Positions 1 through 5,870 of a stretch of DNA of 11,262 nucleotides are shown in pieces. The stretch's first letter is position 1, and each line of letters opens with the position of its first letter. Below the pieces are notes generated by a model, which made no database searches, was not told where the DNA came from, and was given only the letters and a program-made list of their open reading frames with translations. The DNA comes from an uncultured Caulobacterales bacterium (GTDB lineage Bacteria > Pseudomonadota > Alphaproteobacteria > Caulobacterales > Maricaulaceae). The position numbers and the translations under genes are program-made. The stretch is from assembly GCA_938007945.1 (NCBI GenBank), contig CALLME010000048.1, positions 1 through 11,262 of the forward strand. The letters run 5' to 3'.

Positions 1-1158
1 AATGCGCACATCAATAACTTCATCGCCCTCAGATAGCGCTTTCTCAATACCTTGCAGCAAATCCTGCACGCCCTCACCCGTTAAGCAACTTGCGAGATAG
101 GCCGAAGTCTGTGCATCAAATTGTTGTGAGGCGACAGCGCGTTCTTTGAGTTGGGCCTGATCTTCATCTGAAAGGAGGTCTGCTTTATTCCACATCTCAA
201 TCATCGGCTGCCCATGTTGCGGCCCCGCCTCAATCAGGTCGAGCACATCGGTAACATCTTTCGCGCGCGCTTCCGATAGCGGGTCGGCGATGTCGCGCAC
301 ATGGACGAGCAAATCAGCTTCTTTGACCTCTTCGAGTGTCGCGCGGAACGCACTGATCAATGCTGTCGGCAAATCCGCAATGAACCCCACAGTATCAGAC
401 AAAACGGCAGGCTTTCCGCTCGGCAGTGGCATAATGCGATGCGTTGTATCTAGCGTGGCGAAAAGCATATCTTTGGCCAGTACGCCGCCTTCTGTGAGGA
501 TGTTAAACACGCTCGATTTCCCCGCATTGGTATAGCCAACAAGCGCGACCACTTTTTCTGGAGCGCGCTGGCGTTTCTGGCGTTGCAGCCCACGTGTGCG
601 GCGCACAGATTCGAGCTCTTTTTCGAGCTTAAGCATTTTATCCATGACTTGGCGGCGGTCACTTTCAATCTGCGTTTCACCCGGGCCTGACATGGCACCT
701 GCACCCCCGCGTTGGCGTTCCAAGTGAGTCCAAGTGCGTACAAGGCGAGAGCGTTCATAGGCTTGGCGGGCAAGCTCAACTTGGAGTGTCCCTTCCTTCG
801 TCGCGGCGCGCAGACCGAAAATCTCGAGAATAAGTCCCGTACGGTCCACAACTTTGCAGTTCCACGCTTTTTCAAGGTTCCGTTGCTGAATGGGGCTGAT
901 AGAGGAATTCACGACGACAAAATCAATTTTATCAGCCTTCACCATCGCTTTGATCTCGGCGACTTTACCCTTGCCAAAATATTCTGATGCACGGATTTCG
1001 CGCAAGGGCACAATAATTGCGTCCACGACTTCAGCTTGAAGCGCGACCGTTAAGCCTTCGGCTTCTTCTACGCCGTAATCCGCCACATATTGCGGCATGG
1101 TCGACGGGCGCGGGTGCAGAACAAGCGCCCGCTGGATTTTTTCATCAAGTGTAATCAT
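1..1158 (-). CDS. hflX: GTPase HflX, ribosome-associated (C-terminus cut off by window edge)
   Basis: The reading frame is open for 386 codons from the ATG at 1158 to the window edge with no stop. HflX is a TRAFAC-class GTPase that binds 50S/70S ribosomes and splits stalled ribosomes under stress. Seen here: the N-terminal HflX domain with the family signature DRTGLILEIF (residues 105-114), GPGETQ (158-163) followed by a charged coiled-coil linker (about 165-200), then the G domain with G1 GYTNAGKS (208-215), G2 ATLDTT (234-239), G3 DTVG (255-258) and G4 NKAD (324-327). The start is the first ATG after an in-frame stop, and the ALVLHP segment at residues 11-16 suits an alphaproteobacterial HflX N-terminus. 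No good Shine-Dalgarno sequence precedes it. It lies 53 bases after hfq, the classic hfq-hflX pairing. The last part of the C-terminal region is outside the window. Confidence 0.96.
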   Translation of the reverse strand, partial: MITLDEKIQRALVLHPRPSTMPQYVADYGVEEAEGLTVALQAEVVDAIIVPLREIRASEYFGKGKVAEIKAMVKADKIDFVVVNSSISPIQQRNLEKAWNCKVVDRTGLILEIFGLRAATKEGTLQVELARQAYERSRLVRTWTHLERQRGGAGAMSGPGETQIESDRRQVMDKMLKLEKELESVRRTRGLQRQKRQRAPEKVVALVGYTNAGKSSVFNILTEGGVLAKDMLFATLDTTHRIMPLPSGKPAVLSDTVGFIADLPTALISAFRATLEEVKEADLLVHVRDIADPLSEARAKDVTDVLDLIEAGPQHGQPMIEMWNKADLLSDEDQAQLKERAVASQQFDAQTSAYLASCLTGEGVQDLLQGIEKALSEGDEVIDVRI

Positions 1159-1170
1159 AGAGGCAGCAAA

Positions 1171-1188
1171 TGGGCGTTTACGCGCCCA
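1171..1188 (-). other. Small hairpin between hfq and hflX
   Basis: A perfect 6-base inverted repeat (TGGGCG / CGCCCA) with a 6-base loop lies in the 53-base hfq-hflX gap, just upstream of the hflX start. In the operon direction it is followed by only three Ts, so it is a poor intrinsic terminator. It may be an attenuator or an mRNA-end stabiliser, or it may hamper access to the hflX start, which also lacks a clear ribosome binding site. Function is inferred only. Confidence 0.35.
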
Positions 1189-1211
1189 AAATCAACCGCA
1201 TAGGCCAAGAA

Positions 1212-1454
1212 TTACTCATTGACCTCTTCTTGAGGGAACATATCAACATTGCCAGATGGCATGATGGTTGAAATTGCGTGTTTGTAAACAAGCTGAATTT
1301 GTCCGTCGCGGCGGAGCAGAACACAAAAATTATCAAACCATGTGACGACGCCTTGCAGCTTTACGCCGTTGACGAGGAAAATTGTGAGCGGCATTTTCGA
1401 TTTGCGCACTGCGTTCAAAAACGTGTCTTGTAGATTTTGTCTTTTATCTGACAT
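1212..1454 (-). CDS. hfq: RNA chaperone Hfq
   Basis: This 80-residue protein is a complete Hfq, the hexameric Sm-like RNA chaperone that pairs small RNAs with mRNAs. The N-terminus has the conserved [10 protein letters not shown] (residues 8-17). The Sm1 motif region is [14 protein letters not shown]...FDNF (22-43), with the proximal-face FDNF at 40-43. The Sm2 motif is YKHAIST (57-63). The C-terminal tail is short and acidic, as is common in alphaproteobacteria, unlike the long tail of enterobacterial Hfq. The ATG at 1454 is chosen because it is preceded by AAAAGGA at a 6-base spacing and because homology begins here; the frame extends 17 codons further upstream but that part has no Hfq similarity. 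It lies 142 bases after trkH, with a structured leader, and 53 bases before hflX. Confidence 0.97.
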   Translation of the reverse strand: MSDKRQNLQDTFLNAVRKSKMPLTIFLVNGVKLQGVVTWFDNFCVLLRRDGQIQLVYKHAISTIMPSGNVDMFPQEEVNE

Positions 1455-1460
1455 TTTATA

Positions 1461-1467
1461 TCCTTTT
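1461..1467 (-). promoter_or_regulatory. Ribosome binding site of hfq
   Basis: AAAAGGA on the minus strand lies 6 bases before the ATG at 1454. It decides the hfq start against the longer in-frame option at 1505. Confidence 0.75.
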
Positions 1468-1517
1468 ACTCGGCCTTTGCTCTTTACGGCAGGCTCTGAA
1501 ACCACAATGCCGTTTTG

Positions 1518-1545
1518 AGGGGATTTGCGATGTGTGGCAACCCCT
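1518..1545 (-). other. Hairpin in the hfq leader (proximal)
   Basis: On the minus strand AGGGG-TTGC and GCAA-(AT)-CCCCT form a 9-base-pair stem with a 2-base bulge and an 8-base loop, centred about 75 bases upstream of the hfq start. It is GC-rich at its base but is followed by CAAAACGG, not a T-run, so it is not a standard intrinsic terminator. It could be an mRNA leader element for hfq control or part of the trkH 3' end. This is seen by eye; no folding energy was computed. Confidence 0.4.
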
Positions 1546-1558
1546 TTAAATTGACTTA

Positions 1559-1585
1559 TGAGAATTTAAACGTAAATGTTTCTCA
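1559..1585 (-). other. AT-rich inverted repeat between trkH and hfq
   Basis: TGAGAA-TTTA on the plus strand pairs with TAAA-(TGT)-TTCTCA, giving a 10-base-pair stem interrupted by a 3-base bulge with a 4-base loop. It starts 12 bases after the trkH stop. It could be a weak trkH transcript end, a regulator site, or lie within an hfq promoter: on the minus strand a TTGAGA (a -35-like hexamer) overlaps its edge, but no convincing -10 follows at 17 bases. Function is open. Confidence 0.35.
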
Positions 1586-1596
1586 ACAAGCGTCAG

Positions 1597-3033
1597 TTAA
1601 CCGCGGCGCATAAAAACGCTTGAGACGGCGGCGAAAACGGTCAGCACTTCGACACGTCCCAAGACCATGATGGCGGCGGCAATCATCTGTTGCGAGACGT
1701 TAAAATCTGAGAACTCAGTCCCTGTCATCGTCGCAGATAAAAGCGGCCCCATATTCGCAAGCGACGCCGCTGTGGTTGCAACAGAGGTCTCAAGATTTAA
1801 ACCTGCGGCGGTGAAAGCCGCGATACCCAGCGAGAGGACAAGGGTATAGCCAAAGAAATACATCCATATCGATAAAAAGGCCGTGTCTGGAATCACGCGT
1901 CCTCGAAACATGATTGGCAGGGCCCGCGATGGATGCGGCAAACGGCTGAGATCGGTGACGAGGTGTTGAAGAAGCAAAATCATGCGGATCATCTTGACCC
2001 CACCCGTCGTGGATAAAGCTGAGCCCCCGATGAGGGCCACGGCAATCAATATGGCGGGGGGCAGCATTTCGATACCTATGACGTGGTAGTCAAATCCCGC
2101 AGAACTGGCGAAAAATATAGCTTCAGGCAATAGCGTGCTAAACTGCAAAGGGCCTGCGAAGAATATCCCCACGAGCAAAAGACCGCCTGCAATAAAAATC
2201 ACGCCGCGATGTTCTATATTGCGTATGAGCCTCAATTGATTACGCCAGCCGCGCTTTCGCACCATATCCCAGAGCACGGCCACGCTGAACGCGCCTGCAA
2301 GACAGAACACGGCCAGTACCATTGCGCTTGCGGGGCCCATATAAGCCGCCATTGGCCCGTCCCGCGGCGTAAGCCCGCCTGTTGATACTGACGTTAGTGA
2401 TAAACAAACCGCGTCAAATACAGGCGTACCTGTTATAATCAGGCCCAGAAAGCAAAGCCCAGATAAACCAAAATAGACGGCGAGCACGACCCGTCCTATC
2501 CCGATGAGCCGCTCAAATAATTGGCCCGTCCTGAGCGTAAAAAGTCGCGAGCGGTGCACCCCTGTGCCTGATAAATTAAGCGCCGCAAGGATGACCACGG
2601 CAAAGGTAGCCGCGCTGACCCCGCCAAACCATTGGAGTAAACTACGCCACAATAGCAGCGTTTTCGGCAGGTCATCCGCACTAAGAGTCGAAGCGCCTGT
2701 CGTCGTAACAGCGGACACAGCCTCAAAATAAGCCGTCGCAAAGCCGGGCGTCACTTGAGACACGGCGTATGGCAGCGCAAACAAAATGGGCATGATGAGC
2801 CAAAAAAGAAGCAAGAAAGCAAGCGCGTCAGAATTACTTTCACGTGCAGGCGTGTTTCGCGTAGAGAAAATGAATAAGGCCCCAATCACCCCTGTCAAAA
2901 CAGTGAGAAATGCAAAGCGCAGAGCCTCACCAAACTCAAGCATGATGACTCCAGATAAGGCTGTGACGGCCATTAAAACGGCACACATCACAAAGCTATT
3001 ACCGAGCCATAAGAATATGCGAGTGAGCGCCAT
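1597..3033 (-). CDS. trkH: Trk potassium uptake protein TrkH (membrane channel subunit)
   Basis: This 478-residue, strongly hydrophobic protein has the length and layout of TrkH, the potassium-translocating subunit of the inner-membrane Trk system. The four membrane-pore-membrane repeats are visible through their filter loops: TTTGAS (residues 110-115), SVSTGG (215-220), SSAGFD (310-315) and LANMGP (425-430). The family stretch GGSALSTTGGVKMIR (336-350) is present, as is the C-terminal LGRVEVLTVF (458-467). The start ATG at 3033 lies 35 bases after trkA, and its ribosome binding site is weak, suggesting coupling to trkA translation. The partner TrkA is the preceding gene, so the two core Trk subunits are encoded together. 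It could be labelled KtrB-like by some tools, but the TrkA partner with doubled RCK domains argues for Trk. Confidence 0.95.
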   Translation of the reverse strand: MALTRIFLWLGNSFVMCAVLMAVTALSGVIMLEFGEALRFAFLTVLTGVIGALFIFSTRNTPARESNSDALAFLLLFWLIMPILFALPYAVSQVTPGFATAYFEAVSAVTTTGASTLSADDLPKTLLLWRSLLQWFGGVSAATFAVVILAALNLSGTGVHRSRLFTLRTGQLFERLIGIGRVVLAVYFGLSGLCFLGLIITGTPVFDAVCLSLTSVSTGGLTPRDGPMAAYMGPASAMVLAVFCLAGAFSVAVLWDMVRKRGWRNQLRLIRNIEHRGVIFIAGGLLLVGIFFAGPLQFSTLLPEAIFFASSAGFDYHVIGIEMLPPAILIAVALIGGSALSTTGGVKMIRMILLLQHLVTDLSRLPHPSRALPIMFRGRVIPDTAFLSIWMYFFGYTLVLSLGIAAFTAAGLNLETSVATTAASLANMGPLLSATMTGTEFSDFNVSQQMIAAAIMVLGRVEVLTVFAAVSSVFMRRG

Positions 3034-3034
3034 T

Positions 3035-3066
3035 AGTTTGGTTTATCCACGGCTTGGGTCATCCAC
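3035..3066 (-). repeat. Imperfect 16-base tandem repeat in the trkA-trkH gap
   Basis: Two adjacent 16-base units on the minus strand, each beginning GTGGAT, match at 12 of 16 positions and fill nearly the whole 35-base gap between trkA and trkH. They may simply be a local duplication that set the spacer length. No function can be assigned. Confidence 0.35.
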
Positions 3067-3068
3067 GA

Positions 3069-4442
3069 CTAGAAATAATCCATACTAACGCGAAAGAGTT
3101 GCTCGACTGATTTTAGAGCCCCGCGTTCCGCCAATAGGACAAGCCTGTCACCCGGCTTTACAACCTGATCACCTGTCGGGAAAAGAACGCGACCGTCATG
3201 AATAACGGCGCCAATGGTGATGCCCTCGCCTATCTCAACGCTGCCAATAGGCTTACCCGCAAGTGGGGAGGTTTCGAGCACTTCGCCTTCCATAACTTCC
3301 GCTTCGCCCTCTTCGATGGAGAAGACATCAAGAATACGGCCCCGGCGTACGTGTCGCAAGATAGAAGATACAGTGGTAGCCCGCGGGTCAACTATCAAAT
3401 CAACCCCCAATTCTGTGCGTACGCCTTGCATAGATTCTTCATTGACCAGAACGACGGTTCGCCCTGCCCCCGTCTTCTTGGCCAAAACGGCAGACAGCAA
3501 ATTCGTTTTGTCATCATCTGTAAGACATAGGACGAGTTCAGCCGTGGCCACACCTGCTTCTTCTTGGATAGAGGCGTCCATCGCGTCGCCGTTCAAAATC
3601 ACTGTTTTACGCAAAAACTCGGCGGCTTTTTCAGCGCGGGCTTTGTCGCGCTCAATCACTCGTACTCTTACGCCCGCTATCTTTTCGAGCTCCCCCGCGA
3701 CATAAGCCCCGATATTGCCACCGCCAATAATCACAATCTGACGCGCCTTTTGTTTGGTATTGCCAATAATCTCAAGCAAGCGCGGCGCATGTTCTGCGAG
3801 CGTAATAACATAGGCTTCATCGCCCGGATTTAAGGTATCCTCACCCGTTGGCGCAAATATGCCGCCGTCCCGTTTAATTCCGACAACAACCGCATGAAGA
3901 CCTGGAAAAAGGTCAGTAATCTGATGTAGGGGCGTGCTGATAATCGGAGTGTCTTCTGTGATCCGAATTCCGATCAACTGCACACGGCCATCCGCAAAAG
4001 GCACCACGTCAAACGCACCAGGCGTATTGATGCGGCGTAAAATAGAGCGTCCAATCTCAACCTCGGGAGAAATAATCACGTCAATGGGCATATTATCCGT
4101 TGAGAATAAATCGTTCCACTCACTCGCGAGATAGTTTTGCGCCCGTACCCGCGCGACCTTCGTCGGTACGCTAAAGAGAGAGTGCGCAATCTGGCACGCC
4201 ATCATGTTGACTTCGTCTGAATAGGTAACGGCAATAATCATTTCTGCTGACTCTGCGCCTGCGCGGGCCAGCATGTCTGGATAGGCCCCGTGCCCGACAA
4301 GGCCGCGTACATCATATTCCGTCGTAATTTGTCGGATTAATTCTTGGGACAAATCAACAACGGTCACCGTGTTGCCTTCCGCCGCGAGACGTGCCGCAAT
4401 CCCTTTTCCGACCCGGCCTGCGCCGCAAATGATAACTCTCAT
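3069..4442 (-). CDS. trkA: Trk potassium transport regulatory subunit TrkA
   Basis: This 457-residue cytoplasmic protein has the doubled RCK architecture of full-length TrkA: RCK_N domain 1 with the nucleotide-binding GAGRVGKGIA (residues 7-16), RCK_C 1 (about 145-225), RCK_N domain 2 with GGGNIGAYVA (240-249), and RCK_C 2 (about 380-457). TrkA binds nucleotides and gates TrkH. The length matches the family (E. coli TrkA is about 458). The ATG at 4442 is preceded by AAGAGGA at a 7-base spacing, a strong ribosome binding site. It follows ntrX by 45 bases and precedes trkH by 35, so it probably belongs to the same transcript. The trkA-downstream-of-ntrX arrangement is common in alphaproteobacteria. 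Confidence 0.96.
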   Translation of the reverse strand: MRVIICGAGRVGKGIAARLAAEGNTVTVVDLSQELIRQITTEYDVRGLVGHGAYPDMLARAGAESAEMIIAVTYSDEVNMMACQIAHSLFSVPTKVARVRAQNYLASEWNDLFSTDNMPIDVIISPEVEIGRSILRRINTPGAFDVVPFADGRVQLIGIRITEDTPIISTPLHQITDLFPGLHAVVVGIKRDGGIFAPTGEDTLNPGDEAYVITLAEHAPRLLEIIGNTKQKARQIVIIGGGNIGAYVAGELEKIAGVRVRVIERDKARAEKAAEFLRKTVILNGDAMDASIQEEAGVATAELVLCLTDDDKTNLLSAVLAKKTGAGRTVVLVNEESMQGVRTELGVDLIVDPRATTVSSILRHVRRGRILDVFSIEEGEAEVMEGEVLETSPLAGKPIGSVEIGEGITIGAVIHDGRVLFPTGDQVVKPGDRLVLLAERGALKSVEQLFRVSMDYF

Positions 4443-4464
4443 AATAAGGTCCTCTTACGGCAAA

Positions 4465-4491
4465 TTAGACCGCAAAATCACGCCTGTCTAA
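4465..4491 (-). repeat. Inverted repeat overlapping the ntrX stop codon
   Basis: TTAGAC and GTCTAA form a perfect 6-base inverted repeat with a 15-base centre, and one arm includes the ntrX stop codon. It occupies much of the 45-base ntrX-trkA gap. There is no T-run after it in the operon direction, so it is not a clear terminator. It may be a weak processing or attenuation element, or chance. Confidence 0.3.
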
Positions 4492-5870
4492 TCGTCATCG
4501 CGATTATTGGCATTTACGCCCAAAGACTTCAACTTTCTGTGTAAAGCCGAACGTTCCATACCCACAAAAGACGCAGTGCGCGAGATATTCCCGCCAAAGC
4601 GTTCAATTTGCGCCTGTAGATATTCGCGCTCAAAATGTTCGCGTGCGTCTCGCAAAGGCATGGCAATAATCTTCTCATTCTCTGACCCACCGCCTGAGCC
4701 GCGTACAACGCTGACTTCAGCGGGCAAAGTTTTGAGTGTAATGGGTTGTGACGGATCACCCGTTGCTAAAATCAAAAGCCGTTCAACATTATTTCTGAGC
4801 TGGCGCACATTTCCTGGCCAGTCATGAGCTTGGAGCGCGGCCATGGCGTCCTCTCCAATTTCACGCGCGGGAAGTCCCGTCGAAGCCGCAAGGCGTTCAA
4901 TAAAGTAACTGACAAGATCAGGAATATCTTCTCGGCGAGTCGCAAGCGGCGGGGCTTCAAGCGGCATAACGTTAAGGCGATGATAGAGGTCTTCGCGAAA
5001 ACGGCCCAGCTTGGCCTCTTTTTCAAGATCGCGCGATGTTGATGTTATCACCCGCACGTCAACCTGCACATCATCCGTATCACCGACACGCTGAAAGCGT
5101 TGCTCAACAAGCAAGCGCAGCAATTTACCTTGCGTTTCCATCGGCATATCGGCGACTTCGTCCAGATAAAGCGTGCCGTTATGCGCTTTCTCAAGCAGCC
5201 CTGTTTTTGTCTGCCCGTCATCTGAGACAGAACCGAATAGTTCTTCCTCGACCCTTTCAGGCACCATTGAGGCGGCATTTACAGCCTTGAACGGCCCCGT
5301 TGCACGCCCAGATTCACCGTGCAGCAGGCGCGCAATAAGTTCTTTACCCGACCCGCTAGGCCCTGTGATGAGGACGCGGCTATTGGTCGGGGCAATACGC
5401 GAAACTTTCTGGCGAAGTTGCGCTATTAAAGGCGACTGTCCGACAAGTTGATTATCGCTTGTCGCGCGCCCTTTTAGTTCTTCATTTTCTTGTCGTAGCC
5501 GCGCATTTTCGAGCGCGCGAGAGACTGTGACGAGGAGTTTTTCAGCTTTGAAGGGCTTAACGATATAATCAAATGCGCCTTTGCGAATGGCGGACACGGC
5601 CGTCTCAACCGTGCCGTGACCTGAGATGATGATAACGGGTAAGCTCGGCGTATTCACTTTGACACGGTCAAGCAGTTCAATCCCGTCCATTGAGCTCCCT
5701 TTCAACCACACGTCAAGCACGACCAGATTTGGCACGCGGGTCTTCATAGCATCAAGCGCCTCTTCAGACGTAGCGGCTTGCCTGACTTGGTAGCCTTCAT
5801 CCTCCAGAATACCCGCAATCATATCGCGGATATCGTCTTCATCTTCAACAATTAAGACATCATATTTCAT
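4488..5870 (-). CDS. ntrX: Response regulator NtrX (NtrC family, lacks GAFTGA)
   Basis: This 460-residue regulator partners the kinase NtrY. The receiver domain (residues 1-120) has acidic residues at 10-12, the phospho-acceptor D53, S83 and K105. The AAA+ domain has Walker A GPSGSGKE (170-177), Walker B TLYLDE (233-238), likely arginine-finger residues R292/R298, and the sensor II motif WPGNVRQL (351-358). The C-terminal Fis-type helix-turn-helix lies at about 425-450. The EELFG motif (209-213) is kept, but the GAFTGA sigma-54 contact loop is replaced by a short polar stretch (214-224), as is usual for alphaproteobacterial NtrX. It should bind DNA without opening sigma-54 promoters. The start overlaps the ntrY end by 11 bases, implying translational coupling. 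In relatives NtrX is linked to nitrogen metabolism, low-oxygen response and envelope control; the actual targets here are unknown. Confidence 0.96.
   Translation of the reverse strand: MKYDVLIVEDEDDIRDMIAGILEDEGYQVRQAATSEEALDAMKTRVPNLVVLDVWLKGSSMDGIELLDRVKVNTPSLPVIIISGHGTVETAVSAIRKGAFDYIVKPFKAEKLLVTVSRALENARLRQENEELKGRATSDNQLVGQSPLIAQLRQKVSRIAPTNSRVLITGPSGSGKELIARLLHGESGRATGPFKAVNAASMVPERVEEELFGSVSDDGQTKTGLLEKAHNGTLYLDEVADMPMETQGKLLRLLVEQRFQRVGDTDDVQVDVRVITSTSRDLEKEAKLGRFREDLYHRLNVMPLEAPPLATRREDIPDLVSYFIERLAASTGLPAREIGEDAMAALQAHDWPGNVRQLRNNVERLLILATGDPSQPITLKTLPAEVSVVRGSGGGSENEKIIAMPLRDAREHFEREYLQAQIERFGGNISRTASFVGMERSALHRKLKSLGVNANNRDDD

Noticed and set aside
450..875. Minus-strand open frame of 141 codons inside hflX
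   Set aside because: It lies in another frame of hflX, whose correct frame is continuous from 1158 to 1 with all G motifs; no ribosome binding site or domain.
1455..1505. Longer hfq start giving 17 extra N-terminal residues
   Set aside because: The extension has no Hfq similarity, and the ATG at 1454 has a well-placed AAAAGGA; the extension is leader.
1550..1585. Plus-strand TTGACT as a promoter -35 near trkH
   Set aside because: The hexamer 17 bases downstream (AAATGT) is a poor -10 and it would drive antisense transcription into trkH; not supported.
3214..3705. Plus-strand open frame of 163 codons opposite trkA, with a second overlapping plus-strand frame
   Set aside because: Ser/Arg/Pro-rich translation with no recognisable domain, fully antisense to a well-conserved trkA; a typical shadow of the coding strand.
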